A stretch of DNA of 64,000 bases, from the NCBI RefSeq assembly GCF_028882255.1, contig NZ_JARBUY010000003.1:17615-81614 (forward strand), read 5' to 3'. This document shows positions 34,389 to 44,250 of the stretch, piece by piece. The DNA comes from Maribacter polysaccharolyticus. Lineage in GTDB: Bacteria; Bacteroidota; Bacteroidia; Flavobacteriales; Flavobacteriaceae. Both the position numbers and the translations under genes were made by a program. The notes beneath the pieces are model-generated. The model was not told the origin of the DNA. It saw nothing but the letters and a program-made list of their open reading frames with translations, and searched no databases. Within the stretch, counting starts at the first letter, position 1. Every line of letters begins with the position of its first letter.

Positions 34389-36245
34389 TTACTGCTGTAC
34401 CTCCGCTTTAAGGGCCGACTCGTCGATATCGAACATTTTCCCCAAATAGACCAGCTTATATCCCTTTTTCACTTGTTTGAAGTGATCGCTGTTCGAAGAT
34501 ATGATCTTTAATTCCCCATCATGGGTTTTAAGAAAAATAGGGATGATATCGTTATCGTCACCGGCAATTTTGATTAGATCCCGATAATGCTCTTGGCCAT
34601 TCAAGGTAATTTCATGTATGGCCGGGTATCTTCTTGCGGCCTCCATTAATTTGATGAAATCATCGGTCTGTGAAAACAGGCCTTCCTCGGGATTTTTATC
34701 AGGGTCGTTCATTTCATCGGAATCCAACAAACGGAACGAACCATTTTCACCGAATTCCTTTTCGAACTTCTTAATGGCAAATTTATTGATGTCGGAGTTC
34801 CCGGTCAAAGCCATAAGATATCCAACATCGTTCAGTTCAATATTATCGGTAAGGGTATCGGAATAGATATTCGCCGTAAAAGCTTCGAGCCCTATTTTCT
34901 TTGCCTTATTGATGTTGGCTTCGTTATTGTCGATCAGCACTACATGCCTATTGTTCTTTTTCAAATAATGCCCGATCAACCGGGAAACCTTAGAGGCCCC
35001 GATAATGGCGATACCATCCGATTTTGTAAGGAACACCCCTACCGCCTTTGAGAACAACCGTGCCGTAGTGGCATTGAGTAAGACCGTCCCCAAAACGATC
35101 ATAAAAACCAAAGGGGTAATATATTCCGCATCGGTCTCCCCCCGTAACATCAGTTTAGACCCGAAAAGTGATGCGATACCCGCAGCGACGATACCCCTTG
35201 GGCCAACCCAACCAATGAACAGTTTTTCGTTGAATTTCAGATTGGAGCCCCAAGCGCTCAGGAAAACCCCCAAGGGCCGAACTAAAAAGACGATGATCAG
35301 GAATAATATTACGGTGTTCCAATTATAGATCAGTTCAAGATCGGTCATGTTGATATTGGCGGCCAATAAGATGAAAAGAATGGATATCAGCAGTACGCTC
35401 AGCGACTCCTTAAAATACAAAAGCTCCTTAATATTGGGCAAATTCATATTCCCCAGGACCATACCCATGACCACTACCGCCAACAGTCCCGATTCATGGG
35501 CGAAAATATCGGATTCCACAAAAACCAATAATACCACCGATAAGGAAACCACATTGAGTAAATAATGGGGAATGAGGTTCTTCTTTATGGCAAAAGCCAA
35601 ACCGTGTGCAAACGTAAATCCAAAGGTAAAACCGAAAAGCAGGATTTTCCCGAACTCGATCAAAGCGGTCATGGTATAGGCTTCCCCTTCCCCTACGCTG
35701 ATAAATTCGAACACCAATACCGCGACCAACGCACCAATGGGGTCTATAAGGATACCTTCCCACTTCAAAACTGCGGAAACATCTTTTTTCAAGGGAATGT
35801 TCCTTAAGATCGGGGTTATTACCGTAGGTCCCGTAACAATGATCAATGAGGAGAATAGAAAAGACATTTGCCAGGTAAGTCCAAAAATATAATGCGCGGC
35901 CAAACCGGCACCGAAAAAGGTAACCACTGAACCCACCGTGATCAATTTCGTGATTACGGGCCCTACCTCACTCACTTCGGACCGCTTAAGGGTCAATCCC
36001 CCTTCAAATAAAATGATACTGATCGCCAAAGAAACGAAATAGTAAAGGCTTTCACCGGGAAACAATCCCTTTTTACCGTTCCAGATCGGTTCGATCAATT
36101 TACTCCCGTCCTCGGATAAAAGGGTAGATACAGGTCCTACTAGTAATCCTATCAATATTAGGGGCAAAATGGCCGGTAATTTCAAACGCCAGGCGACCCA
36201 TTGTGCTATTATTCCAAGTATTACGATCCCTGCTAATTCAATCAT
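34389..36245 (-). CDS. CPA1-type cation:proton antiporter with RCK (TrkA-N) domain
   Basis: A 618-residue inner-membrane Na+(K+)/H+ antiporter. The N-terminal two thirds (about 1-400) hold 11-13 hydrophobic helices of the Na_H_Exchanger family, with family signposts LPAILPLILIGLLVGP, IILFEGGLTLKR, IVTGPTVITPIL, LIDPIGALVAVLVFEF and GWVGPRGIVAAGIASLFGS. A cytosolic nucleotide-binding RCK domain follows from about residue 410 (GIAIIGASKVSRLIGHYLKKN, VVLIDNNEANINKAKKIGLEAF in part), and then a C-terminal ligand-sensing segment. This NhaP-like architecture couples pH or sodium homeostasis to a nucleotide signal, which suits a marine cell. It is a stand-alone gene, convergent with the 77-residue protein gene. 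Confidence 0.93.
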   Translation of the reverse strand: MIELAGIVILGIIAQWVAWRLKLPAILPLILIGLLVGPVSTLLSEDGSKLIEPIWNGKKGLFPGESLYYFVSLAISIILFEGGLTLKRSEVSEVGPVITKLITVGSVVTFFGAGLAAHYIFGLTWQMSFLFSSLIIVTGPTVITPILRNIPLKKDVSAVLKWEGILIDPIGALVAVLVFEFISVGEGEAYTMTALIEFGKILLFGFTFGFTFAHGLAFAIKKNLIPHYLLNVVSLSVVLLVFVESDIFAHESGLLAVVVMGMVLGNMNLPNIKELLYFKESLSVLLISILFILLAANINMTDLELIYNWNTVILFLIIVFLVRPLGVFLSAWGSNLKFNEKLFIGWVGPRGIVAAGIASLFGSKLMLRGETDAEYITPLVFMIVLGTVLLNATTARLFSKAVGVFLTKSDGIAIIGASKVSRLIGHYLKKNNRHVVLIDNNEANINKAKKIGLEAFTANIYSDTLTDNIELNDVGYLMALTGNSDINKFAIKKFEKEFGENGSFRLLDSDEMNDPDKNPEEGLFSQTDDFIKLMEAARRYPAIHEITLNGQEHYRDLIKIAGDDNDIIPIFLKTHDGELKIISSNSDHFKQVKKGYKLVYLGKMFDIDESALKAEVQQ

Positions 36246-36543
36246 GCATCAAATTTTAACGAAAAATACCTCTTTCTTACTTAATGTACAATTTATACCC
36301 CGCGGATTTTCCCAAAGTATCCGGGTCTTTTCCCGGCCATTCCGTCTAAGCCATTCCATCCAAAAGGATCGGTGCTTTTACCGCAGCTCATGACCCGTGG
36401 CATATCAAAGGATAACAAAATCCCGATTTGCCCCAAAGACGGGAAATGCCAGTACGATTTGTTAAAAACTATTAATTATACGGGGGACCCCATAAATAAA
36501 CCACTAGCTTTTATTAATTTGCAGTTTTTTACCATTCCCTCAT

Positions 36544-37404
36544 ATGACATTATATCCTATAGAAACCGGTAATTTTAAATTAGACGGCGGTGCTATGTTC
36601 GGGGTTGTGCCCAAAGCTATCTGGAACAAAACCAATCCTGCTGATAGTAACAATATGATAGATATTTCCGCTCGAAGCCTTTTGATCGAGGATGGCGGGA
36701 AATTGATTCTCATCGATACCGGTATGGGGAACAAGCAGTCCGATAGATTTTTCGGTTATTACCACCAATGGGGAGACCATTCCTTGGATAAATCCTTGGC
36801 AAAATATGGTTTTCACCGCGATGATATCACCGATGTATTTATGACCCACCTGCATTTTGATCATTGTGGGGGGAGTATTCAATGGAACAAAGACCGAACG
36901 GGTTACGAACCCGCCTTTAAAAATGCACACTTTTGGACCAATGAAGACCACTGGCAATGGGCGATCAAACCCAATATGCGTGAAAAAGCCTCGTTCTTAA
37001 AGGAAAACCTGTTGCCCATACAAGAAAGTGGACAGCTGAAATTCGTGGATCGGGGGAATAGCTCCTTTATCCATAGTCCCGAATTGGGTTTTGATATCTT
37101 ATTCGTGGACGGGCACACCGACAAACAAATGCTTCCATTTATTCAATATAAGGGGAAAACCGTGGTCTTTGCCGCCGATCTTATTCCCACAACAGGCCAT
37201 ATCCCCGTGCCTTATGTAATGGGTTATGATACCCGACCCTTATTGAGCTTAAAGGAAAAACAGGAATTTGTGGACAAGGCCGTAACCGATGAATACTATC
37301 TGTTCTTGGAACACGATGCACACCATCAAATATGTACCCTTAAAAGCACGGAAAGAGGGGCTCGTTTAAACAAAATATACACTTTTGATGAATTGTTCGG
37401 TTAA
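36544..37404 (+). CDS. MBL-fold metallo-hydrolase
   Basis: A 286-residue cytoplasmic metallo-beta-lactamase-fold enzyme with no signal peptide. The zinc motif is complete: MTHLHFDHCGG (100-110; His102, His104, Asp106, His107). Farther metal ligands come from FVDGHTDKQM and VFAADLIPTTGH, with FLEHDAHHQICTL near the end. The Asp-loop LILIDTGMGNKQS (54-66) is typical of the AHL-lactonase/AttM-like subgroup. Many members of this branch are general hydrolases with no proven substrate, so quorum quenching is only a possibility. A -7-like TTAATTTG lies about 25 nt upstream (one mismatch). The S8 peptidase gene follows 78 nt later in the same direction. Confidence 0.92.
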   Translation: MTLYPIETGNFKLDGGAMFGVVPKAIWNKTNPADSNNMIDISARSLLIEDGGKLILIDTGMGNKQSDRFFGYYHQWGDHSLDKSLAKYGFHRDDITDVFMTHLHFDHCGGSIQWNKDRTGYEPAFKNAHFWTNEDHWQWAIKPNMREKASFLKENLLPIQESGQLKFVDRGNSSFIHSPELGFDILFVDGHTDKQMLPFIQYKGKTVVFAADLIPTTGHIPVPYVMGYDTRPLLSLKEKQEFVDKAVTDEYYLFLEHDAHHQICTLKSTERGARLNKIYTFDELFG

Positions 37405-37482
37405 TGCACTACGTGAAGGATTTCACAACATTCGATAAAACTTTTTTGAACATAAACTACAAACACTAATTCAATACAGTAA

Positions 37483-39105
37483 ATGAAACATCATATGTCC
37501 AAATCCCTACTGGGGTTTTTCACAGCGAGTATCTTAATGGGTTGTGGTGCAACCACCTTGGTTTCAACCCCCATTGAAAACATTGATTCCATGCCGCTGA
37601 AAATCGCGGAAATAACCGAAAATCAAAAAAAATCCTGGAGCCATGCCGATTTGGTTACCGACACCATTCCGGGGATGAGCGTTGACAAAGCTTATAGCGA
37701 ACTTATCGGTAACAAGAAAGGAACGAAGATCATCGTCGCTGTCCTGGATTCGGGTATCGACCTTGACCATGAGGATTTAGACGATGTGCTATGGACGAAT
37801 ACCAAAGAAAAACCGGGCAATAATATTGATGATGACCAAAATGGTTTTGTAGACGACATTCATGGGTATAACCTTTTGGGGGAATCCTATAATGAACAAT
37901 TGGAATATGCCAGGATCGTTCGTTTAAAAATCGGGGATGCCGAATTACAGGCCAAAGCCAAAGCCGAATTGGACAAAGAATACCCTGAGGCACTTGCCAA
38001 CAAACAACAGTACGAGCAGATCTACCAGGCCGTAAAAGGTGCCGATGCTGCCGTAAAAGAACATTTGGGCAAAACGGAATACACCAAAGAAGATCTTGCC
38101 GCTATTGAAACAACGGATGCAACCATGCAAAGAAATGTGGCCATTTTGACGCAAATGTTGGGTTTTGCGGATAGCATCCCTGAAATAATGGAACAACTCG
38201 AAGGCGGAATAAATCATTTTACGGATCAGTTGAATTATAACCTTAATGTTGATTTTGACGGAAGAAAAGTCGTGGGTGACGACCCCTACGACATCATGGA
38301 TACCAAATATGGAAACGGAAACCCCCAGAACAGGGTTGAGGACGAAAGTCATGGTACCCACGTTGCCGGTATCATTGCTGCCGAAAGGGATAATGGCATA
38401 GGAGCCAGAGGGGTAGCCAATAATGTGGAAATCATGAGTATCCGTGCCGTTCCCAACGGAGATGAATATGACAAGGATATCGCCTTAGGTATACGATATG
38501 CCGTTGATAATGGGGCAAAGATCATCAATTGTAGTTTCGGGAAGTCGTATTCCCCAAATGCCGAATGGGTGTACGATGCCATAAAATATGCCGCAGAAAA
38601 GGACGTATTGATCGTTCATGCAGCCGGTAACGATGGTGTTGATCTGGATGACCCCAAAAACCCTAATTTTCCCAACGACCAAATCAACAACGGTCCGGAA
38701 TTTGCGGATAATGTAATCACCGTAGGCGCCTTGGATCCTAAATTTGGTTCTGAAATGGTAGCCTCTTATTCGAATTATGGGAAAGTGAATGTTGATATCT
38801 TTGCTCCGGGAACCGATATTTATTCTACCATACCCCATAACGAATATGAATTTATGCCAGGTACATCCATGGCCTCACCTGCAGTGGCTGGCGTAGCCGC
38901 TTTGGTTTGGTCGCAATATCCAAGTCTAAGTGCTTCCCAAATAAAGAAAATCATTTTGGAGTCTGGACTTAGTACCAAAACCGCAATCCTACTAGGAGGG
39001 GACACCAACAATGTCAGCACATTTCATCAAATTTGTACCTCGGGTAAAATTGTGAATGCCTACAACGCATTGATCATGGCCCAACAAATAGCCCGTGGTA
39101 AATAA
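37483..39105 (+). CDS. S8 family subtilisin-like serine peptidase, lipoprotein
   Basis: A 540-residue exported protease with a lipobox ILMGC (Cys21; start at M1 or M5). The catalytic triad is complete: Asp89 in VAVLDSGID, His290 in DESHGTHVAG and Ser462 in GTSMASPAVAG, with oxyanion Asn383 in HAAGND. About 200 residues separate the Asp and His motifs, far more than in subtilisin. This insertion (about 105-285) is rich in charged helix (AELQAKAKAELDKEYPEA part) and is characteristic of a Bacteroidota S8 subgroup. The C-terminus lacks a T9SS sorting domain, consistent with lipid anchoring instead. The M1 peptidase gene follows after 21 nt, so the two are probably co-transcribed and act together in protein breakdown at the envelope. 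Confidence 0.95.
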   Translation: MKHHMSKSLLGFFTASILMGCGATTLVSTPIENIDSMPLKIAEITENQKKSWSHADLVTDTIPGMSVDKAYSELIGNKKGTKIIVAVLDSGIDLDHEDLDDVLWTNTKEKPGNNIDDDQNGFVDDIHGYNLLGESYNEQLEYARIVRLKIGDAELQAKAKAELDKEYPEALANKQQYEQIYQAVKGADAAVKEHLGKTEYTKEDLAAIETTDATMQRNVAILTQMLGFADSIPEIMEQLEGGINHFTDQLNYNLNVDFDGRKVVGDDPYDIMDTKYGNGNPQNRVEDESHGTHVAGIIAAERDNGIGARGVANNVEIMSIRAVPNGDEYDKDIALGIRYAVDNGAKIINCSFGKSYSPNAEWVYDAIKYAAEKDVLIVHAAGNDGVDLDDPKNPNFPNDQINNGPEFADNVITVGALDPKFGSEMVASYSNYGKVNVDIFAPGTDIYSTIPHNEYEFMPGTSMASPAVAGVAALVWSQYPSLSASQIKKIILESGLSTKTAILLGGDTNNVSTFHQICTSGKIVNAYNALIMAQQIARGK

Positions 39106-39126
39106 ATCTAAATCCTCGATATAACT

Positions 39127-40986
39127 ATGCAATCAAAAAAAACCATCCTTTTCCTAACCCTATTGTCTTGTTTTGTATTTGGGCAAGCCCAAAACAATAC
39201 TCCGTATTGGCAACAACATGTCGACTATACCATGAACGTCGATATGGATGTCAAAAATTATCAATATACCGGAAAGCAGACATTGGTCTATACGAACAAT
39301 GCTCCGGAAGCGTTGTCCCGGGTGTATTACCACTTGTTTTTCAATGCCTTCCAACCCGGAAGTGAAATGGACATCCGTCTTCAAAGTATCGAGGATCCCG
39401 ATCGTAGGATGGTAGAGGAAGGTAAAAGTAGGATTGCTGCATTGACACCCGAAGAAATAGGATACTTACATGTAACTTCCTTATCACAGGACGGACAAAG
39501 TGTCGAATTCAAGGAAGAAGGTACTGTTTTGGTCGTTGAATTGGCCAAGCCTATCCCATCTGGGGGTAAAACCACTTTTGAGATGGATTTCAAAGGTCAA
39601 GTTCCCGTACAGATTCGCCGTTCTGGGCGGAATAATGCCGAAGGCGTAGCCTTATCGATGAGCCAATGGTACCCTAAAATGGCCGAATATGATTTTGAAG
39701 GATGGCATGCCGATCCTTATATCGCCCGTGAATTTCATGGGGTATGGGGCGATTTTGACGTAAAACTGACCTTGGATAAGGATTATGTTGTGGGCGGAAC
39801 GGGTTATCTCCAAAATGCGCAAGAAATAGGCCATGGGTATGAAGCCCCGGGCACCAAGGTCAAAAAAGTAAAGGGGAAGACACTTACTTGGCATTTTAAA
39901 GCCCCTATGGTACATGATTTCATGTGGGCCGCAGATCCCGATTACATACACGATACCCTAAAAATGGAAGATGGCCCCATGCTCCATTTCCTTTATAAAA
40001 ACGACCCGGAGATTATAGAAAACTGGAAGAAATTACAGCCCAAAACCGCGGAGGCCATGGAATTCTTCAGTAAGAACATCGGCAAATACCCTTACGATCA
40101 GTATTCGGTGATCCATGGGGGTGATGGGGGTATGGAATATGCCATGAGTACCTTGATTACCGGGGGACGTAAATTCGGCAGCTTGGTAGGGGTCATGACC
40201 CACGAAATGGCCCACTCCTGGTTTCAACATATTTTGGCCAGCAACGAATCCAAACATGAGTGGATGGATGAAGGGTTTACCTCTTTTATTTCGACCCTAT
40301 GTATGAACAAGATCATGGAGCAAAACAAAGAGAATCCTTTTGAAAATGCCTATAATGGGTATCGTAGATTGGCGCTTTCGGGTAAGGAACAACCACAGAC
40401 CACCCATGCCGACCGCTATGACAATAACTTTGCGTATGGGGTAACGGCCTATAGCAAGGGCGCCGTATTCCTTGCCCAATTGGGTTATATCATAGGACAG
40501 GACAAATTAATGGAAACCCTTAAAAAATATTTCGACGATTTCAAATTCAAACACCCTACCCCCAACGACATCAAGCGGACGGCCGAAAAAGTCTCGGGAA
40601 TGGAGCTCGACTGGTACCTGACGGATTGGACACAGACTACCAATACGATCGATTATGGGATAAAAGAGGTGACACCGGAAGGCCAAAAAACAAAAATCAC
40701 CTTGGAAAGGATCGGACTCATGCCCATGCCTTTGGACATCCTGGTGGTCTACGCCGACGGTACACGGGAAACCCTCTATGCGCCACTTCGCATGATGTAT
40801 GGTGAAAAAGAAAACCCCTACGAAGGTATTACACGGACGACCCTAGCGGATTGGCCATGGGCATATCCCACTTACGACTTTACGGTAGATAAACCCATAG
40901 AGGATATAACCGCAATTATGATAGATCCCTCACAATTGATGGCCGATGTAGATTTGGAAAACAATTTGTGGCAGGCCGAAGAGTAA
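39127..40986 (+). CDS. M1 family zinc aminopeptidase
   Basis: A 619-residue exported metallopeptidase with a type I signal peptide (cleavage about residue 20-22). The gluzincin motif is THEMAHSWFQH (His359, Glu360, His363), with the third ligand Glu382 in EWMDEGFTSF. The exopeptidase loop appears as GGMEYAM (334-340), close to the canonical GxMEN. An N-terminal saddle-like beta domain (about 30-260) and a shortened helical C-terminal part fit the Bacteroidota M1 type of about 600 residues rather than the 870-residue PepN. It lies 21 nt after the S8 gene and converges with the AstE-like gene. Confidence 0.95.
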   Translation: MQSKKTILFLTLLSCFVFGQAQNNTPYWQQHVDYTMNVDMDVKNYQYTGKQTLVYTNNAPEALSRVYYHLFFNAFQPGSEMDIRLQSIEDPDRRMVEEGKSRIAALTPEEIGYLHVTSLSQDGQSVEFKEEGTVLVVELAKPIPSGGKTTFEMDFKGQVPVQIRRSGRNNAEGVALSMSQWYPKMAEYDFEGWHADPYIAREFHGVWGDFDVKLTLDKDYVVGGTGYLQNAQEIGHGYEAPGTKVKKVKGKTLTWHFKAPMVHDFMWAADPDYIHDTLKMEDGPMLHFLYKNDPEIIENWKKLQPKTAEAMEFFSKNIGKYPYDQYSVIHGGDGGMEYAMSTLITGGRKFGSLVGVMTHEMAHSWFQHILASNESKHEWMDEGFTSFISTLCMNKIMEQNKENPFENAYNGYRRLALSGKEQPQTTHADRYDNNFAYGVTAYSKGAVFLAQLGYIIGQDKLMETLKKYFDDFKFKHPTPNDIKRTAEKVSGMELDWYLTDWTQTTNTIDYGIKEVTPEGQKTKITLERIGLMPMPLDILVVYADGTRETLYAPLRMMYGEKENPYEGITRTTLADWPWAYPTYDFTVDKPIEDITAIMIDPSQLMADVDLENNLWQAEE

Positions 40987-41010
40987 AAAAGATCGGTTTT
41001 ATAGGTTGTG

Positions 41011-42231
41011 TTAAAGGGATTTTCGGGTCGTTATGCGATACCACCACGTATTTCTGTACATGGCATTTTTTGCGGTAAGTTCCCGGTTGTTCATAATAAA
41101 ATGGGTCGAATCGATAACACGGTTTCTATAGCCTAAAAGGTGGAAAAAAGGTTTTGTGAAAAAAGAAGCGACCTTGGTGTTGACCAATAGGGATTCCTTT
41201 TCCTTATTGGCCCATGAAAGTCCCGGTAAGAATTGCAACAAGGATCCAAACCTGATCCTTCGTAAAAAAGCGGAAAGGCCGAGTACCCAAGTCGGCAGTT
41301 TACGGATTAGGAAGAAGCCTTCCTCTCCTTGTTCCTGGTAAAGGGGCATGAAGAGGATGGTATCTTTTTCCACCTCTATGAATTCGTCATTCTCAATGGC
41401 TATGGGGGTTCCCTCCACAACCTCCTCAAAACTACGGAACCCTTCCATCATCTTGAATCCCATACTGTCTTTAAGGGCATGGCGGTATTTTATTTCATAG
41501 AAATTTGAGTTGTTTTCCGCGGATTTTTGAAGTTGTTCATAATGCCCTTTAATGTTCTTGACGTCTGTTTTTTTCAAAAAACCACTGTATACCATGGCCA
41601 ACCAAGTAAAAGCTATGCTGTTCTTGATGGCCACATCTTCGGTATGTTGACCAGATTCGAATCCTAAGGAAACATAGCCTTTTTCATTGATGAAGCTCAA
41701 CAAGGGCCCTTCCAAATATTCCTCGATCCCCAAAATAATGGGTACCGGGAATAGCTTTGAGAACCTTCTATTGATCAACGCATCGTTAATGGTGATAAAA
41801 GGCAGGGTTTTGCTCGATGTGGTATGCAAATCGATAAAGTAGAACGGCCCCTTACCAGATTCCAAAATACCTTGGACCAGATCTAGGATCTCTAGCAATT
41901 GCCGCTCTTCGTTCAAGAGGCCCTTGGGATTCCTGGCTTTGATCTTTTGGATTTCGGGCGTTGTCCAAATCCTGTTCAAATCCTTATCCAGAAATCTTTT
42001 ACCTTTTACCAAAGCGGGCAAATTCCCCTTTATGGCATAAAGACTTCCTTGGAAGGAATGATCCGATTGCTCCAATTCCTTGATAACATTTTCGAGAGCG
42101 GTAACGCCTGCCTGTTCGTTACCGTGAATGCCCCCGAAGAAAATCAATATAGGCCCTGGTTGTTTCCCATGGATCTGACCGATAATACGCTTGGCCTTTA
42201 CTTCATACTTGGGATCCAGGGTATTGATCAT
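41011..42231 (-). CDS. AstE/AspA-type (succinylglutamate desuccinylase/aspartoacylase family) deacylase
   Basis: A 406-residue cytoplasmic zinc hydrolase of the M14-like AstE/AspA family, which cleaves amide bonds of N-acyl amino acids. The zinc ligands are GGIHGNEQAG (His36, Glu39) and FIDLHTTS (His136), and the substrate-binding DLNRIW is at 84-89. The C-terminal third (about 290-406) is longer than in E. coli AstE and ends in a basic stretch. There is no arginine-succinyltransferase cluster nearby, so a role in arginine catabolism is unlikely. The ATG follows the stop of the GCS2-CBS gene by 3 nt (TGA-CCT-ATG), so translation is probably coupled. That suggests the pair makes and breaks, or makes and trims, the same amide product. 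The product is unknown. Confidence 0.85.
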   Translation of the reverse strand: MINTLDPKYEVKAKRIIGQIHGKQPGPILIFFGGIHGNEQAGVTALENVIKELEQSDHSFQGSLYAIKGNLPALVKGKRFLDKDLNRIWTTPEIQKIKARNPKGLLNEERQLLEILDLVQGILESGKGPFYFIDLHTTSSKTLPFITINDALINRRFSKLFPVPIILGIEEYLEGPLLSFINEKGYVSLGFESGQHTEDVAIKNSIAFTWLAMVYSGFLKKTDVKNIKGHYEQLQKSAENNSNFYEIKYRHALKDSMGFKMMEGFRSFEEVVEGTPIAIENDEFIEVEKDTILFMPLYQEQGEEGFFLIRKLPTWVLGLSAFLRRIRFGSLLQFLPGLSWANKEKESLLVNTKVASFFTKPFFHLLGYRNRVIDSTHFIMNNRELTAKNAMYRNTWWYRITTRKSL

Positions 42232-42234
42232 AGG

Positions 42235-44085
42235 TCATAAATCCTTACTGGTTACAATACCTATTAGTTTTTCATCCCGAACTATCGGCAAACAATTGAT
42301 CTTGTTCTTCTCCATGATACTTTTGGCCTCTTCCAAGGGGGTAGCCGGGTCAACGATGATCAAATCGCGTTGCATGATATTCTCGATAGTCTCCCCATGG
42401 TCCTCAGGGCGATCCAAATATTTGACAACATCGGTCCAGGTCAAGAGACCCACCAGATCCATATGGTTGTTAAGAATGGGCACATGGTGTATATTCTTCC
42501 ATTTCATCATACTCAATACCAACTCCAAACTATCGTTTTCCTGGGCGGTTATCATTTTCAAATTCATGCGTTCCCCAATTTTCCTGTTTTCTTTGGGAAC
42601 GATAAACTCATCACCCCTAGGTAATTCCCATGCATCGATGGGATACCCTTTTTGCTGCCGCTCATAAATGGTAGCGGTCAATATTTTCAAGGAGTCGGAA
42701 ACCTTAAAGTCGTTTCGCAATTTTCGGAACCCTTCGACCATCCATCGGGAACCATTGATAGATTCTACACGGTGTTTGATAACCCTTAAATAATTTTCGG
42801 CATCCTTAGGGGCCACGTTCATACTGTACAACCCTCTATAGGCCATCGGCAACAAATGGTCGAGGATCAAATCGTGGCTCGATATTAATTTATTGTCCCA
42901 ATAGAATTGGGCCGCCATACCATACCGGGCTGCATTGAAGAAGTTACTTTTAATATCCTTAAAATCCATTTTGGTATGGATATTATCGAACTCTTTGGGT
43001 TTCCCTTTCATGAGTCCGACCCAGAACATCATATTGGCTATCTCATCGATGGTAGTAGGACCCGATGGTAAATACCGGTTTTCCAATCGTATGTGGGGTT
43101 TGCCATCCGTAGTCCCGTAACACAGCCTATTCCATTTATAAACCGTGCCATTATGCACGTTCAGGGCCTTTAATTTTGGAATGGTCCCTTGTTCCAATTC
43201 CGTTATACTATCGGTATCGAAATCTGTGGTCAGCAAACTCCTGAATCGTATTATGGAGTCCTTAAAGAAATCGACTACGGATCCTTGGGCCCATTCATTA
43301 CCGAAACCTACCCGTGATTCCCTTTCGTTAAGGATAAAAGTACTTGCCCTGGTATCCACACTTTGGGCAAATAGCGCAATACGCGTTTCTTCCCAAAGTT
43401 CCCGCCCGATCAACAACGGGGAGTTGGTACAAATGGACAATACCGGTCCTGCAATGGCCTGTGCCCAGTTATAGGTTTCGGCAAAGTCGTTCGGATCGAT
43501 CTGTAAATGGGCTTGAAAACTGGTATTGCAGCCTTCGTAAAGTATGGAGTCGTGCTTAAGGTTCAGCTCGTCTACCCCTTTAATATGCAATTCTATATCG
43601 TTTTTACGTATCTCGGTAATGGCTTCATTCAGTACTTGATACCGCTTTACAGGCGTCATGTACTCCATTTTGAGGTGTTTCGATCTTATGGTGGGCAAAA
43701 TCCCCGTAAGCACCAATTTGGTGTCGTATTTTTCGGCAACCGCTTTGGCCTGATCCAAAAGTCCGTTAAGCTTGTCGTGTAACTCGGAAAAACATTCGTC
43801 TTTCAATTCCACAGGCTCCATATTGATCTCTAGATTGTAGAGCGCCAATTCGGAAGTGAAATACTTCCTATCCAATTCTTCCAATAGCTTATCTGCATTC
43901 TGCGCAGGTTCCCACTCCTCGTTTACCAAGCAGAACTCCTGCTCAATACCGACCCTCGAAATGTCTTTCTCGAACATATCATTCTCGAGCATCAATTCAA
44001 GTGCCTTTATATCGGCCAAAAGCTGATTTAGATACAACCCCTTATTCGGGTTGCCAAATAATTTCTCAACATTCAATTCTCCCAT
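42235..44085 (-). CDS. GCS2-family carboxylate-amine ligase fused to CBS domain pair
   Basis: A 616-residue cytoplasmic protein. The first 480 or so residues are a glutamate-cysteine ligase type 2 (YbdK-like) domain of the glutamine-synthetase fold, seen from VGIEQEFCLVNEEWEP (45-60; Glu-x-Glu metal motif), GCNTSFQAHLQI and PHIRLENRYLPSGPTTIDE. The last 110 or so residues hold two CBS motifs (SLELVLSMMKWKNIHHVPIL and TPLEEAKSIMEKNKINCLPI), which usually sense adenine nucleotides. It should join a glutamate-like carboxylate to an amine using ATP, under nucleotide control. Glutathione synthesis is possible but unproven, since no gshB-type gene is adjacent; the neighbour is the AstE-like deacylase. 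It is divergent from rnpA. Confidence 0.88.
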   Translation of the reverse strand: MGELNVEKLFGNPNKGLYLNQLLADIKALELMLENDMFEKDISRVGIEQEFCLVNEEWEPAQNADKLLEELDRKYFTSELALYNLEINMEPVELKDECFSELHDKLNGLLDQAKAVAEKYDTKLVLTGILPTIRSKHLKMEYMTPVKRYQVLNEAITEIRKNDIELHIKGVDELNLKHDSILYEGCNTSFQAHLQIDPNDFAETYNWAQAIAGPVLSICTNSPLLIGRELWEETRIALFAQSVDTRASTFILNERESRVGFGNEWAQGSVVDFFKDSIIRFRSLLTTDFDTDSITELEQGTIPKLKALNVHNGTVYKWNRLCYGTTDGKPHIRLENRYLPSGPTTIDEIANMMFWVGLMKGKPKEFDNIHTKMDFKDIKSNFFNAARYGMAAQFYWDNKLISSHDLILDHLLPMAYRGLYSMNVAPKDAENYLRVIKHRVESINGSRWMVEGFRKLRNDFKVSDSLKILTATIYERQQKGYPIDAWELPRGDEFIVPKENRKIGERMNLKMITAQENDSLELVLSMMKWKNIHHVPILNNHMDLVGLLTWTDVVKYLDRPEDHGETIENIMQRDLIIVDPATPLEEAKSIMEKNKINCLPIVRDEKLIGIVTSKDL

Positions 44086-44204
44086 TATAATTCTATTAAA
44101 GTCTTCTTGTTATTCCAAATTAAGCATTAATACATACAAGATAGAACCTTTTTGTTCTGTGTACAAATGACAAATGTCATAAAAGGCGGTACGACTTATT
44201 TTTT

Positions 44205-44212
44205 TACTTTTG
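44205..44212 (+). promoter_or_regulatory. -7 promoter element of rnpA
   Basis: TACTTTTG matches TAnnTTTG. It lies within the longest possible rnpA frame (which would begin at ATG 44152), so translation must start farther in; the TTG at 44251 is 38 nt downstream. Confidence 0.55.
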
Positions 44213-44250
44213 CAGTACAGCATAAAGAGTGTCTTTATGGGTGTATTAAA

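Noticed and set aside
44152..44250. N-terminal extension of rnpA from the ATG at 44152
   Set aside because: The rnpA -7 promoter box (44205-44212) falls inside it and the extension is not part of the RnpA fold.
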